64,000 nt of DNA. Source: Amycolatopsis sp. CA-128772 (GTDB lineage: Bacteria > Actinomycetota > Actinomycetes > Mycobacteriales > Pseudonocardiaceae). Both the position numbers and the translations under genes were made by a program. Under the pieces are notes generated by a model. The model had not been told where the DNA came from. It saw only the letters and a program-made list of their open reading frames with translations, and did no database searches. Positions 16,227-26,374 of the stretch are shown here, in pieces. Positions within the stretch are counted from its first letter, which is position 1; every line of letters starts with the position of its first letter. Where the stretch lies: assembly GCF_002904295.1 (NCBI RefSeq), contig NZ_PPHG01000022.1, forward strand, positions 1-64,000. The letters run 5' to 3'.

Positions 16227-16793
16227 ATGATTGATCCGGTGATGCTCGGCCGCCGCCTGCACGAACTGCGTGCCGGCCGCGGCCTCGCGCTGACGGCGCT
16301 GGCCGGGCGGGCCGGGGTCAGCGTCAGCATGCTGTCGGCCATCGAGCGCGGCGAGAAGACGCCGACGGTCGTGGTGCTGTCCCGGATCGCCGACGGCCTC
16401 GGGCTGTCGGTCTCCCGGCTGCTCACCGACCTGGAGGCCGACCGGGTGATCGTCCGCCGCGCGGCGGAGCAGGACCACATCGCCGAACCCGGTGGCTGGC
16501 ACCGCACGGTCCTGACGCCGGTCGTCCCCGGCGTCAACTTCGAGTGGATCCGCACCACCCTGCCCCCGCACTGCGACGCGGGCACTTTCCCGGCGTACGC
16601 CCCGGGTTCGCACGAGTTCGTCGCCGTCGAGGCGGGCGAGCTGTGTTTCGGTGTCGGCGAGGCGGAGTACACCCTGGCGGCGGGCGATTCGACGTACTTT
16701 CCCGCCGACGCACCGCATTCCTACGCCAACCGCGGCGACGAGCCGTGCGTGTACCACGTGGCGGCCCTGATCATGCGGCCGCGTACGGCTTGA
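16227..16793 (+). CDS. XRE-cupin transcriptional regulator
   Basis: The 188-residue protein has an XRE domain at 8-62 (RLHELRAGRGLALTALAGRAG ... LSAIERGEKTPTVVVLSRIA) and a C-terminal cupin (PGSHEFVAVEAGELCFGVGEAEYTLAAGDS). The ATG at 16227 has AGAGGA directly before it. Divergence from the acetyltransferase with 18 bp between starts means each promoter overlaps the other gene; CTATA and TATAG half sites frame the gap (16196-16221). It likely represses both. Confidence 0.88.
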   Translation: MIDPVMLGRRLHELRAGRGLALTALAGRAGVSVSMLSAIERGEKTPTVVVLSRIADGLGLSVSRLLTDLEADRVIVRRAAEQDHIAEPGGWHRTVLTPVVPGVNFEWIRTTLPPHCDAGTFPAYAPGSHEFVAVEAGELCFGVGEAEYTLAAGDSTYFPADAPHSYANRGDEPCVYHVAALIMRPRTA

Positions 16794-16842
16794 CTCATCC
16801 GATCAGCTGCCCTCGGCTGATCACCAGGAGCTGCAGGGACTT

Positions 16843-16873
16843 CCGGCCGGATCCCGCCGCGGGACCCGGCCGG
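16843..16873. terminator. Bidirectional hairpin terminator
   Basis: CCGGCCG pairs with CGGCCGG, and TCCCG with CGGGA inside, giving a stem broken by a two-base bulge with a three-base loop. It lies between the convergent XRE-cupin and two-TM genes. A shorter GATCAGC/GCTGATC stem (16801-16822) lies just before it. Confidence 0.6.
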
Positions 16874-16879
16874 CTCGGC

Positions 16880-17095
16880 TCAGCGGCCGCGCAGCTTCGG
16901 GCGGGCCAGGCCGACCACGGACAGCGCGATCAGGCCGACCGCCGCCGCCGCGGCGATCACCGTCAGGACGGGCGCGCGGCCGTCCGTGCCGGTCAGCGTG
17001 ACGATGCTGGAGACGAGAAGAATCGCTCCCACGCCCAGGTACAACCAGCACAGCGAAGCCGTGGTCGGGATGAAGTGCCAACGCCGTTCGGCCAT
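16880..17095 (-). CDS. Small two-TM membrane protein
   Basis: The 71-residue protein starts MAERRWHFIPTTAS with a strong GAGGAGG ribosome site. Hydrophobic segments span about 15-35 and 44-64, ending in a basic tail. No domain is recognised. The neighbouring exporter is divergent and 149 bp away, so the two may share a control region. Confidence 0.65.
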   Translation of the reverse strand: MAERRWHFIPTTASLCWLYLGVGAILLVSSIVTLTGTDGRAPVLTVIAAAAAVGLIALSVVGLARPKLRGR

Positions 17096-17244
17096 CGAAA
17101 CCTCCTCGATCGGGTTGCTTTTCCGGAACTGCCCCGATCCGGAGTCGATCAAACCGGCGGGAATCCGCCGTGACCCCGCGCCGGCGACGGAGCTGTCGCA
17201 AACCCGCCAGACCGGGCGCGCCGGCCCCGGTTCACTGGGGCACC

Positions 17245-18540
17245 ATGAACGCCTCCCCGCCCCGGTGGTCCGCGGTTTTCGCGGTCACCACCGGCATTTT
17301 CCTCATCGTCACCACCGAAATCCTGCCGATCGGGCTGCTGACGCCGATCGCGGCGACGTTCGGCGTCCCGGCGGGCACCGCCGGCTGGACGATGACCGTG
17401 CCCGGTTTCGCCGCCGCGGTGGCCGCGCCGGTGGTCACCGTCGCGACCGGCCGGTTCGACCGGCGCCCGATGCTGGCCGGCCTGCTGGTCCTGCTCGCGG
17501 CGGCCGGCGTGCTCGCCGCCGCCGCGCCCGCGTTCTGGGTCCTGCTGCTCGCCCGGCTCCTCGTGGGCGTCGTGATCGGCGGCTTCTGGTCGATCGGCGC
17601 CGGTCTGGCGCCCCGCCTCGTCGGGACGGCGGCCGCCGCGCGGGCGACCGCGGTCATCTTCGCCGCCGTGCCGCTCGGCTCGGTGCTGGGCGTGCCGCTG
17701 GGCACCCTCGCCGGGCAGCTCGCGGGCTGGCGGACGACGTTCCTCCTGCTCGGCCTGCTGAGCCTCGGCACCGCCGCCGCGCTCGTCCTCTGCACACCGT
17801 CCCTGCCGGCCACACAGGTCACGCGCCTGACTGTCCTGAGTGGACTGCTGCGGCGCCGAGGTGTCCGAAGTGGACTTATCGTGACCTTCCTCGTGGTCCT
17901 GGCCCACTTCGGCACCTACACCTACGTCACGCCGGTGCTGCGGGACATCGTCCGGCCGGAACTTCTCAGCGCCTACCTGCTGGCGTACGGTGCCGCCGGG
18001 ATCGCGGGCACCTTCCTGGCCGGGCGGCACCGGGCCACCTTCGCCGTCGCGGCGACGCTGATCGCGGCAGCGGTCTTCGTCCTGCCGCACACCGGGCCGG
18101 CCGGCGCCCTCGTCACGCTCGTCGTGTGGGGCGTGGCCTACGGCGCGGTGCCGGTCAGCTCGCAGGCGTGGTTCGCGCGCGAAGCGCCCGACGCCCCCGA
18201 GGCGGCCACCGTCCTGTTCACGGCGTCCTTCCAGGCCACGCTCTCGGCCGGGGCGCTGGCCGGCGGGTTCGTCGTCGACGCCGTGTCGCTCCCGGCCGTC
18301 ATGACCTTCGGGGGCGTGACCGCCCTGCTGGCCGCGGCGGTGATCCAGGGCGCGCGCCGCACCGCCGGCCCGGCCCGGCCCGGCCCGACCGAGCAGGTCG
18401 GCGTTCCGCTGGCCGGAACACCAGGCTGTCCCGGGCGGACGGCGCGGTGCGACGGTTCCGGGCATGGCTCCCGTGATGGCGGCGATCGTCGGCCCCGGCA
18501 ACATCGGCACCGATCTGCTGGCGAAGCTGCGACGCAGTGA
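17245..18540 (+). CDS. MFS exporter, DHA1 family
   Basis: The 431-residue protein has about 12 hydrophobic segments from residue 10 to 375. The DHA1 start [19 protein letters not shown] and the loop [10 protein letters not shown] between helices 2 and 3 are present. Such proteins export drugs or metabolites in exchange for protons. The last ~60 residues are unusual: after the final helix (about 18360) the frame runs to 18540, overlapping the next gene by 77 bp. The tail has low-complexity codons and may be functionally neutral. Confidence 0.85.
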   Translation: MNASPPRWSAVFAVTTGIFLIVTTEILPIGLLTPIAATFGVPAGTAGWTMTVPGFAAAVAAPVVTVATGRFDRRPMLAGLLVLLAAAGVLAAAAPAFWVLLLARLLVGVVIGGFWSIGAGLAPRLVGTAAAARATAVIFAAVPLGSVLGVPLGTLAGQLAGWRTTFLLLGLLSLGTAAALVLCTPSLPATQVTRLTVLSGLLRRRGVRSGLIVTFLVVLAHFGTYTYVTPVLRDIVRPELLSAYLLAYGAAGIAGTFLAGRHRATFAVAATLIAAAVFVLPHTGPAGALVTLVVWGVAYGAVPVSSQAWFAREAPDAPEAATVLFTASFQATLSAGALAGGFVVDAVSLPAVMTFGGVTALLAAAVIQGARRTAGPARPGPTEQVGVPLAGTPGCPGRTARCDGSGHGSRDGGDRRPRQHRHRSAGEAATQ

Positions 18541-19363
18541 CGTGCTCGAAGTCGGCTACGTGGCCGGCGTGGTCGAATCGGACGGCCTCGACCGCGCCCG
18601 CGCGCAGGGGATCGCGGCGTCCGCCGGCGGCGTCGACTGGCTGCTGCGCCAGGATCCCCTGCCGGAGCTGGTGTTCGAGGCGACGTCGGCGAAGGCGCAC
18701 GTCGCGAACGCCCCGCGGTACGAGGAAGCCGGCATTCAGGCGATCGACCTGACCCCGGCGCACCTCGGGCCGATGGTGTGCCCGCCGGTGAACCTCGGGG
18801 CGCACCTCGACGCCCCGAACGTTTCGATGATCACCTGTGGTGGCCAGGCCACGATTCCGATGGTGTACGCGGTTTCCCGGGTGACGCCGGTGCCGTACGC
18901 GGAGATCGTCGCGTCGGTGGCTTCGCGCGGCGCGGGCCCGGGGACGCGGGCGAACATCGACGAATTCACGGTCACGACGTCGCAGGCGGTGGCCGGGATC
19001 GGCGGGGCCGGCCGCGGCAAGGCGATCATCATCCTCAACCCGGTCGAGCCGCCGATGATCATGCGGGACACGGTGTTCTGCGCGATCGGCCTCGACGCCG
19101 ACCGCGACGCCGTCACCGCGTCGATCCACGAAATGGTGGCCGAGGTCCGGAAGTACGTGCCCGGCTACCGGCTGCGGGCGGATCCGCAGTTCGACGACGC
19201 GCGCGAGGAGTGGGACGGCAACGCGCGGGTCGGGATCTTCCTGGAGGTCCGCGGCAACGGCGACTACCTGCCGGAGTACGCCGGCAACCTGGACATCATG
19301 ACCGCCGCGGCCGCCCGGGTCGGCGAGCTGGTGGCGCGCGCGAAGCAGGAGGTTTCCGCATGA
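18464..19363 (+). CDS. mhpF: Acetaldehyde dehydrogenase (acetylating)
   Basis: The 299-residue protein matches the BphJ/MhpF family: [17 protein letters not shown] (NAD-binding), [17 protein letters not shown], the catalytic cysteine in [18 protein letters not shown], and the [21 protein letters not shown] segment. It turns acetaldehyde into acetyl-CoA in a channelled complex with the aldolase encoded next (ATGA overlap). This is the final step of meta-cleavage catabolism of aromatic compounds or steroids. Starts at 18464 or 18476 are both possible. Confidence 0.93.
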   Translation: MAPVMAAIVGPGNIGTDLLAKLRRSDVLEVGYVAGVVESDGLDRARAQGIAASAGGVDWLLRQDPLPELVFEATSAKAHVANAPRYEEAGIQAIDLTPAHLGPMVCPPVNLGAHLDAPNVSMITCGGQATIPMVYAVSRVTPVPYAEIVASVASRGAGPGTRANIDEFTVTTSQAVAGIGGAGRGKAIIILNPVEPPMIMRDTVFCAIGLDADRDAVTASIHEMVAEVRKYVPGYRLRADPQFDDAREEWDGNARVGIFLEVRGNGDYLPEYAGNLDIMTAAAARVGELVARAKQEVSA

Positions 19364-20391
19364 CGCGGCCGGAACTGCGCCACGACGTCCGGATCGTCGA
19401 CACCACGTTGCGCGACGGCAGCCACGCGATGGCCCACCGCTTCACCGAGCGGCAGGTGCGGGACACGGTCCGCGCGCTCGACCGCGCGGGTGCCGAGGTG
19501 ATCGAGGTGACCCACGGCGACGGCCTCGGCGGATCGTCGTTCACCTACGGCTTTTCCGCCGTCGACGAGCTCCGGTTGATCGCGGCGGCGCGCGAAGAGG
19601 CGAAGCAGGCGAAGATCGCGGTGCTGCTCGTGCCGGGCATCGGGACGGCGGAAGACCTGCGGCGCGCGTTCGACGCGGGCGCGGAGATGGTCCGCGTGGC
19701 TACGCACTGCACCGAAGCCGACGTGTCGCCGCAGCACTTCGGCCTGGCGCGCGAGCTCGGGATGGAGACGGCCGGCTTCCTGATGATGGCGCACCGGACA
19801 CCGCCGGAGGACCTGGCCAAGCAGGCCCGGATCATGGTGGACGCGGGCTGTCAGACGGCGTACGTGACGGACTCGGCGGGGGCGCTGCTGATGCACGAAG
19901 CCCGCGCCCGGTTCGAAGCGCTGGTCGCGGAGGTCGGCGACACGGCGTGGGTCGGCTACCACGGGCACCAGAACCTCTCGCTCGGCGTGGCGAACTCGGT
20001 GCTGGCGTACGAGGCCGGCGTCCGGTACATCGACGGGTCGCTGTGCGCGCTCGGCGCCGGCGCCGGCAATTCGCCGACCGAGGTCCTGGCGGCGGTGTTC
20101 GACCGCCTGGAGATCGCCACGGGCCTCGACGTCGGCGCGTTGCTCGACGCGGCCGAGGAGGTCGTGCGCCCGTACCTGCACCGCTGGCCGAAGCTGGACC
20201 GCAACGCGATCGTGCAGGGCTGGGCCGGTGTCTATTCGAGCTTCCTGCTGCACGCGGAGCGCGCGGCGGAGCGGTACGGCGTCCCGGCGCAGGCGATCCT
20301 GCGCCGCTGCGGCGAACTCGCGCTGGTCGGCGGCCAGGAGGACATGATCATCGACGTCGCGGTGCAGCTGGCCGCGGAGAAATCGGGCTAG
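19360..20391 (+). CDS. mhpE: 4-hydroxy-2-oxovalerate aldolase
   Basis: The 343-residue aldolase has [18 protein letters not shown] (metal and catalytic residues), [30 protein letters not shown] with the metal-ligand histidines, and the C-terminal communication domain. It splits 4-hydroxy-2-oxovalerate into pyruvate and acetaldehyde, passed to the adjacent dehydrogenase. The upstream hydratase and dioxygenase genes of the pathway are not in the window. Confidence 0.94.
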   Translation: MTRPELRHDVRIVDTTLRDGSHAMAHRFTERQVRDTVRALDRAGAEVIEVTHGDGLGGSSFTYGFSAVDELRLIAAAREEAKQAKIAVLLVPGIGTAEDLRRAFDAGAEMVRVATHCTEADVSPQHFGLARELGMETAGFLMMAHRTPPEDLAKQARIMVDAGCQTAYVTDSAGALLMHEARARFEALVAEVGDTAWVGYHGHQNLSLGVANSVLAYEAGVRYIDGSLCALGAGAGNSPTEVLAAVFDRLEIATGLDVGALLDAAEEVVRPYLHRWPKLDRNAIVQGWAGVYSSFLLHAERAAERYGVPAQAILRRCGELALVGGQEDMIIDVAVQLAAEKSG

Positions 20392-20411
20392 CCGGGGTCG
20401 CCGCCCGGCTG

Positions 20412-20441
20412 GGGGGCGCGCCGGGAGCCCGGCGCGCCCCC
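20412..20441. terminator. Perfect hairpin between convergent genes
   Basis: A 14-bp perfect stem (GGGGGCGCGCCGGG at 20412-20425 with 20428-20441) has a two-base spacer. It lies between the aldolase stop and the convergent FAD hydroxylase stop. Confidence 0.75.
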
Positions 20442-20445
20442 GGCG

Positions 20446-21963
20446 TCACGCGGGTTCGCCGAACCACCGGCGCAACGCGGCGTCGAGGCCGTCCGCCGAA
20501 CCGTCGTCGCGGGCCCAGGCGATGTGACCGTCCGGCCGGACCAGCACGCCCGTCGGGGCCGGGTCGCCGACGCTCTTGGCGGTCAGCACGTTCACGCGGC
20601 CCGCCCAGCCCGCCGCCGCCTCCCGCAGCTCGGCGCTCTCGGCCAGGTCCAGCAGGAGCGCGTGGCCGTCGTGGAGGTGCTCGCCGAGGCGGGTGCCATC
20701 GGCGAGGGCGAAGTCGGGCGCCGCGCGGCCGGTGAGGTCGTGCTCGCCTTCGATCGGGTAGCGGTGCAGCACTCCGGACAGCTTCTTCGCCAGGTACGTC
20801 GCGCCGTCACCGGTGTGCAGCAGGTCGTCGACGACCCGGCGCAGCGCCTTCGTCCGGACGTCGCTGCGCATCAGCGCGACCTGCGCGCGGGTCCATTCGA
20901 GCACCCACTCGCCGATCGGGTGACGCTCGGTCGTGTAGCTGTCGAGCAGCCCCTCGGGCGCCCACCCCCGGATGGTCGCGGCGAGCTTCCAGCCCAGGTT
21001 GACGGCGTCGCCGATGCCGAGGTTGAGCCCCTGCCCGCCGAAGGGGGAGTGGACGTGCGCGGCGTCGCCGGCCAGCAGCACGCGGCCCAGCCGGTAGGTG
21101 GCCGCCTGGCGCGCGTTGTCGGTGAAGCGCGTCGCGCTGTGGACCTTCGTCACCCGGACGTCCGCGCCGGAGACCCGCCGGAAGCTGTCTTCGAGCTCCT
21201 GCGCGGTGATCGGCGCGTCCCGGTCCGCGGGCGGCCCGTCGAACTCGACGGTGAGGAACCGGCCGGGCATCGGGCCGTGGACGTAGAGGCCGCCGTCGCC
21301 GTGCTGCCAGCCGCCGGGCAGCACCTCGGTGCCGGTGAGCTCGGCCATCGCCTGCCGCCCGGTGATGGCGGGATCGGTCCCGGGGAATTCGAAGCCGGCC
21401 AGCTTGCGCACCCGGCTCCGCCCACCATCGGCCCCGACGAGCCAGCCGGTCCGCACGGATTGGCCGTCCCCGAGGTGCACGGTCACCCCGCTGTCGTCGG
21501 CGTCGAACCCGGCGAGCTCGACACCACGCCGGATCTCGACCCCCAGCTCGGTGGCGCGTCCGGCCAGGATCGCCTCGACGGCCTGCTGCTGGATGACGAC
21601 CACCCGCGCGGCGGGCCCGACGTCCCGGAAGTCGGCGTCGTCGAAGTCCACCCCGGTCGAGGCGACCATGATCCCGGCGAAGTGCCCCACCGGGACGGCG
21701 CCCTTGGGCCCGCCCGCCCCGCGTGACTCGAGGAACTTCTGGATCTGCGCGAAGTTCTGCTGGACCACCTCGTCCATGGCGGGCAGCAGCCCCCGCCGGT
21801 AGAAGGCTTCGGCCGTGGTCAGGTTCACCGACCCGGCCTTGATCGTCTGGTCCGGTTCGGCCAGCCGTTCGACGACGAGCACATCGACGCCCGCCAGCCG
21901 CAGTTCACAGGCCAGCATCAAGCCGACCGGTCCGCCCCCGGAGATCACCACATCCCTGTTCAT
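20446..21963 (-). CDS. FAD-dependent aromatic hydroxylase/monooxygenase
   Basis: The 505-residue protein shows DVVISGGGPVGLMLACELR (FAD-binding), the LVGADGGRSRVRK motif, GRVLLAGDAAHVHSPFGGQGLN (second FAD motif) and a thioredoxin-like C-terminal domain. This is the class A flavin monooxygenase family that hydroxylates phenols, polyketides and rifamycin-like drugs. It faces a divergent TetR gene. Whether it feeds the neighbouring meta-cleavage enzymes or modifies a drug cannot be told from sequence. Confidence 0.9.
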   Translation of the reverse strand: MNRDVVISGGGPVGLMLACELRLAGVDVLVVERLAEPDQTIKAGSVNLTTAEAFYRRGLLPAMDEVVQQNFAQIQKFLESRGAGGPKGAVPVGHFAGIMVASTGVDFDDADFRDVGPAARVVVIQQQAVEAILAGRATELGVEIRRGVELAGFDADDSGVTVHLGDGQSVRTGWLVGADGGRSRVRKLAGFEFPGTDPAITGRQAMAELTGTEVLPGGWQHGDGGLYVHGPMPGRFLTVEFDGPPADRDAPITAQELEDSFRRVSGADVRVTKVHSATRFTDNARQAATYRLGRVLLAGDAAHVHSPFGGQGLNLGIGDAVNLGWKLAATIRGWAPEGLLDSYTTERHPIGEWVLEWTRAQVALMRSDVRTKALRRVVDDLLHTGDGATYLAKKLSGVLHRYPIEGEHDLTGRAAPDFALADGTRLGEHLHDGHALLLDLAESAELREAAAGWAGRVNVLTAKSVGDPAPTGVLVRPDGHIAWARDDGSADGLDAALRRWFGEPA

Positions 21964-22028
21964 GGGTCCGATGATGCCCGGAAACTTTTACCGAGTCAAA
22001 CTTTGAGCCCGGTCTATACTCTCGCCTC
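21964..22028. promoter_or_regulatory. Divergent control region of hydroxylase and TetR genes
   Basis: Within 65 bp there are two direct copies of AAACTTT (21982-21988 and 21998-22004), 16 bp apart and flanking an ACCGAGTC core. A strong -10-like TATACT lies at 22015-22020, only nine bases before the TetR ATG. A TetR dimer could bind the repeat and shut both genes; the TetR mRNA may be nearly leaderless. Confidence 0.55.
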
Positions 22029-22652
22029 ATGGCGGATCACGGACTGCGCGAGCGGAAGAAGCAGGCCACCCGCCTGCTGATCTCGAACGTGGCCACGGGC
22101 CTCTTCGTCCAGCGAGGCTTCGAGGAGGTGACGGTGGCGGAGATCGCGGAGGCGGCGGGCGTTTCGAAGATGACGGTGTTCAACTACTTCCCCCGCAAGG
22201 AGGACCTGTTCCTGGACCGCCACGCGGACCGCCTGGAGGAGCTGACATCGGTGGTCCGATCGCGACCGCCGGGGATCTCGGCGTGCGAGGCGTTGCGCCG
22301 CCACCAGCACGGGTTGCTGTCGTCGGGCCATCCGTTGTCGGGCGCTATTGCCGGTGGCCCGGGCTTCTGGTGGGTGCTGACCTCGAGCCCGGCGTTGACG
22401 GCCCGCTGGTACGAGCAGGAGCGCGAGATCGCGGCGGCGTTCGCGGAGGTGTTGACGGAAGAGACGGGGGAGCCGTTCCGGTCCCGGATGGTGGCGGGTT
22501 TGCTGACCACGGCAATCACGACGATCTTCGCGCACGCAATGGGCCGGATCGTGGCGGGGGACGAGGCCGAGACGGTCCGGCAGGAGCAGGCGGCGGTGAT
22601 CGATGAGGCGTTCGACCTGGTGGAACACGGGGTGAACGGCTTCCCCGGCTGA
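22029..22652 (+). CDS. TetR-family regulator
   Basis: The 207-residue protein has an N-terminal TetR DNA-binding helix set (RERKKQATRLLISNVATGLF ... TVAEIAEAAGVSKMTVFNYFPRKEDLF). The C-terminal ligand domain is hydrophobic. It is divergent from the FAD monooxygenase gene and probably represses it until a substrate binds. Confidence 0.93.
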   Translation: MADHGLRERKKQATRLLISNVATGLFVQRGFEEVTVAEIAEAAGVSKMTVFNYFPRKEDLFLDRHADRLEELTSVVRSRPPGISACEALRRHQHGLLSSGHPLSGAIAGGPGFWWVLTSSPALTARWYEQEREIAAAFAEVLTEETGEPFRSRMVAGLLTTAITTIFAHAMGRIVAGDEAETVRQEQAAVIDEAFDLVEHGVNGFPG

Positions 22653-22736
22653 GCCGGGCCTGGAATCCGTGCCGGTACGCCACTAGGTTTGACCGCATGC
22701 CTGCTCCCGTTCCCGCGTCCGCCTGCTGAACGACTG

Positions 22737-25700
22737 ATGACCGAACACCGCAACGAGATCAAGGACGGATCTTTCTCCGGACCGGTGGTCCAGGCGGGAA
22801 GCATCGAGCAGTTGAGCATCCATGTCGGCGCAGAGGCGCCGCCGCGGCCACCGCTGACGTCCTGGGACGACCGGCCGGAGCTCACGCCGCAGCTCCGGGA
22901 CCTGCTGACCGCGCAGCAGGATGCGACCGAGTCGCTGCCCTACACGCTGCTCGGGGTCCGGCAACCCGACCTCGTCGACGTCTACGTGCAGCAGACCATG
23001 CGGGCCCAGGCCACCGACCGGCCGGCCGAGCCCGACCGGCGGTCGGCGGATCCCGAGCGTCGAGCCGGCGAGCCGGGAGAACGAACCCTCACGATGACCG
23101 AGGCGCTCGACCGCGGTGGGCACCTGTTGGTCACCGGCGAGCCCGGGGCGGGGAAATCGACTGTCGGCTACATGTACGTCCAGCAGCTCTCGAAATACTG
23201 GCTCGGCGTCCACCGGGGTCAGCCCCCGATTGCCGAGCCGATGCTGCCGGTGCGGATTCCGGCGCGGGTGCTGGCCGAAAACATGGCCTGGAGTGAGCTG
23301 CTGGCTTCCGGGCTGCAGGCCGCGCTCGGCCGGCGGCTCAACGAGAAGCCGCGGTCCGAACTGCTGGCGCGCCGGGCACTGGGAGCTCGCTGGCTCGTGT
23401 TCATCGACGGCCTGGACGAAATCGTCGACCCCCAGACTCGGGCCCAGGTGATCGCCGCGCTCGCCACCCGTGTCCGGCGAAGCACGGATCACCGGCTGGT
23501 CATCACGACCCGTCCACTGCCGCGCAACGAACTGCTGCCCCTCGAGCACGCCGACATCGACGCCGTCGAGATCCAGCCGTTCAGCCCGCTGGAACTCGAA
23601 GAGTTCGCCCGTGTCTGGTTCCGGGACCAGAACCCGCTCGAGCCGATCAAGCAGCGGGAGCAGGCCGCCGAATTCGTGCGGCAGATCCGGGACAGCCGGC
23701 TGCGCGAGCTCGTCCGGAATCCCCTCCAGGCGACCATCGCCGCGATCACCCACACCTTGGAACCGAACCGACCGCTGCCCAACAGCAGAATCGACCTCTA
23801 CGGCCGATTCATGGCGTACCTTCTCGACGAGGGGGCGAGCCGCCGCGACACCTTCGCGGAGCTGCGACGCGGGGCCCGTGACCACCTGGCACGCCTGGCA
23901 TTGCTGGACTGGTTGCGGAGTCACCGTGTCGAAGTGGTCGAGCACCTGGCCGTCCACCGCTTGGAGAGCGAGTCGCCGCTGCTGGACGCGGCAGGAGTCT
24001 GGGTCGCCGATCGCTTCGCCGACATGCCGGACGGGTGGCAGGAAGACCTTCGCGCGATCTTGACCGGGACTGGTGTTTTCGTACCGTTCGAAGGCGACCT
24101 GCAGTTCCGGCACCACTCCTTCGCCGAATTCCTGGCCGCCCGGTCCCGAGCCGGAGAGATTCCGGCCGATTTCCCCGATCTGGAAGTGTGGATCGAACGC
24201 GGTTTGAGTGGCACGAAAAGGGTGCTCGCGCTCTTCACCTTCGTGTTGTGGGGACGAGAGAACAACGACGTCGGACGTATCCTGCGTGCGCTCCTCCAAG
24301 GCACCGGCGAACGAGTGCTGCTAGCCGGGCGGCTCGTCGGCGAGGGCATCGACGTCGATGAGGACCTCACCGCGGCAGTCGTCGACCGGCTCCTGGATCT
24401 CCTGATCTGCCATGGTGTACGGGACGACCCGTGGGATGGCACAGAATCGATCGGCGAGGTGCTGAGCCTGCTGGTGCCTCGGATGCTGGGATCCGTCGGG
24501 CTCGGCCGTTTGCGCGCGCTGCGGGACGATACCGACCTGGCTGAAGCCACCCGGATCGAAGCTGCCGGTGTGCTCGGCCGCCTCATCGATGCACAGGCCG
24601 AGGCTGACTGGTTCGAAGGCTTTCTCCGGCACGCCAGTCCGTCCGGCATCAAACGCGGTGTCGAGGTGCTGCGGGCCGTCGTGCCGGACGGGGCGCAGCG
24701 CGTCGAGAACCTCGTCGCCCGGATCGCGGCGACGAACGAGCACGACCGCGTGCTGACCATGGCGCTGATCTCGTTCCTGTTGGAGGCCGACTGTACGGCC
24801 TCGGCCGCCAAAATGGTTCGCGACCTGGTCGGCGATCTGCGTACCAGTGCTGATGTCGAGGGCGGCAACTTCGGGTACACCGAGAACGACAGCCGCCTGG
24901 CGGATTCCTGGGACGACGACGGTGCCGCGAGCTGGGGTGTGTTGGCCGGTCTCGCCGCTCGGGCGGCTTGCCGCGAAGAAGCCCTGTGGGCCGCTCGCCG
25001 AGCCTTCGCCTCACCTGATCCCCGTGCAGCGGAGTTCCGGGATGCTGTGGAGGCGGTGCTTTTCGCGGGTGAACCCGACGCCGTCGACGAGATCGTCGCC
25101 GCCGCGGTCGGACGGCCGACCCGTCACCTGGTGGAAGCCGCCGGAGTGTTGCAAACGAATCTGCACACGGCGGCCGCTCTGGAACTCGCCGGCCAGGCTC
25201 TCGCCGAACCGCACGCAGGAGAGCTCGAACTGATGCTGGCCGCCGTGGTGTTCACCACCTGCAATGCCGCGGTCGACCTCCTGGAGAGGGCGGAGAAGCT
25301 ACCGCGTCGGCGGGCACAACGCTTGATCAAGGTCGCTTTTCCGTTCCTCGGCGAAAAGAGCCATCCCCTGGTCCGAGAAACGGCACGGCTTGCGCTTGTC
25401 GATGGTTCGGCCGGATACGGGGATCTCGGCAACGCGTACCGTGTTCTCCTTGACGGAGCGGACCAGGAGGGGGCTCGATTCGTCTATGAAACCAGCGTCG
25501 ACCGTGGCCCGGAAATCTGGGTGAGGGCAGCCGTTGCCCTGTGCTCGTCCGGCCACGAGGCCCTCGGAGACGACCTTATTGCCAAGGTGCGTGCCGACGC
25601 CACAGTGGACAGCTGGATCGATCTCGCTGTCGAGCTCGTCGGGAAGAAGCACTTCGACCGGGCGGCGGACCTGCTCACCGCGGCGGTCGAATACATTTCG

Positions 25701-26180
25701 GAGTGCGCGGACTACCGGCAGCGGCGACTCGCCAATGCTCTTTACGAAGCGGGTCGAAAGACCGAGGCGATCGATGTGGTGAAGCTCGTTGTGGGCAACG
25801 GAATCGAAGGCAGCGGACTGGAGTTGTGGGTCGACCTGTGGATCGAAATCGGCGGCGCCGTCGGCGCGGAGAACATGTTGACGGAGGTGCTGAGCCGGGA
25901 CGTCGGCGCCGAGCAGCGCATGAAGGTCGCGGACGAGTTCGCGAAAGCCGGTCTGCCGGCCCCGGCGACCAAGGTTTGGCTCAATGTTCTCCGCCACCAC
26001 GGTGAGGCCGTCGACCAAGGTGTGTTGGCCGCTTCCAACCTGGTGAAGTCCGGACACCGAGCCGACGCCGCCGCCCTGTTGACCGACACGCTCGCCGACA
26101 AACGACTGCCCGCCCCGACCCGTGACCGGCTGCGGTCGCTGCACGCGTGGGTCACAGCCGTCCGGCCGCCAACAGGATAG
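22737..26180 (+). CDS. Giant NACHT-type STAND NTPase with helical repeats
   Basis: The ATG at 22737 gives 1147 residues. Positions 15-23 read GPVVQAGSI, an element shared with two other STAND genes in this window. The Walker A motif is GEPGAGKST (134-142), Walker B VFIDGLDEI (221-229), and RLVITTRPL serves as sensor, as in NACHT proteins. From about residue 400 the chain is a long array of helical pairs with aromatic and charged repeats, like HEAT/TPR scaffolds. It has no signal peptide. The architecture is that of a prokaryotic NLR-like sensor whose effector is separate or in the unrecognised repeats. The next gene is an NB-ARC/WD40 protein, same strand. Confidence 0.85.
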   Translation: MTEHRNEIKDGSFSGPVVQAGSIEQLSIHVGAEAPPRPPLTSWDDRPELTPQLRDLLTAQQDATESLPYTLLGVRQPDLVDVYVQQTMRAQATDRPAEPDRRSADPERRAGEPGERTLTMTEALDRGGHLLVTGEPGAGKSTVGYMYVQQLSKYWLGVHRGQPPIAEPMLPVRIPARVLAENMAWSELLASGLQAALGRRLNEKPRSELLARRALGARWLVFIDGLDEIVDPQTRAQVIAALATRVRRSTDHRLVITTRPLPRNELLPLEHADIDAVEIQPFSPLELEEFARVWFRDQNPLEPIKQREQAAEFVRQIRDSRLRELVRNPLQATIAAITHTLEPNRPLPNSRIDLYGRFMAYLLDEGASRRDTFAELRRGARDHLARLALLDWLRSHRVEVVEHLAVHRLESESPLLDAAGVWVADRFADMPDGWQEDLRAILTGTGVFVPFEGDLQFRHHSFAEFLAARSRAGEIPADFPDLEVWIERGLSGTKRVLALFTFVLWGRENNDVGRILRALLQGTGERVLLAGRLVGEGIDVDEDLTAAVVDRLLDLLICHGVRDDPWDGTESIGEVLSLLVPRMLGSVGLGRLRALRDDTDLAEATRIEAAGVLGRLIDAQAEADWFEGFLRHASPSGIKRGVEVLRAVVPDGAQRVENLVARIAATNEHDRVLTMALISFLLEADCTASAAKMVRDLVGDLRTSADVEGGNFGYTENDSRLADSWDDDGAASWGVLAGLAARAACREEALWAARRAFASPDPRAAEFRDAVEAVLFAGEPDAVDEIVAAAVGRPTRHLVEAAGVLQTNLHTAAALELAGQALAEPHAGELELMLAAVVFTTCNAAVDLLERAEKLPRRRAQRLIKVAFPFLGEKSHPLVRETARLALVDGSAGYGDLGNAYRVLLDGADQEGARFVYETSVDRGPEIWVRAAVALCSSGHEALGDDLIAKVRADATVDSWIDLAVELVGKKHFDRAADLLTAAVEYISECADYRQRRLANALYEAGRKTEAIDVVKLVVGNGIEGSGLELWVDLWIEIGGAVGAENMLTEVLSRDVGAEQRMKVADEFAKAGLPAPATKVWLNVLRHHGEAVDQGVLAASNLVKSGHRADAAALLTDTLADKRLPAPTRDRLRSLHAWVTAVRPPTG

Positions 26181-26374
26181 CGTTGGTCAGGGCAGTTCCC
26201 GCTGGTCCGCGGCGAGCCGGCCCGACGGATCCGGGCGGCGATCGGCGAGGCGACCACCTGGACCGCGAGCTGCGCGTCGGGAAGCGGCGGGGGGTGGGTG
26301 CTCGCCTTCGCTCCGCACCGGTCGGTCGTTAGACTGGCCGGCCTCTGCCAGTTCGCTCTCCGACGGGACGACGA

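Noticed and set aside
22683..24299. A 538-codon antisense frame at the start of the NACHT gene
   Set aside because: It has no recognisable domain, and the + strand carries complete NACHT motifs.
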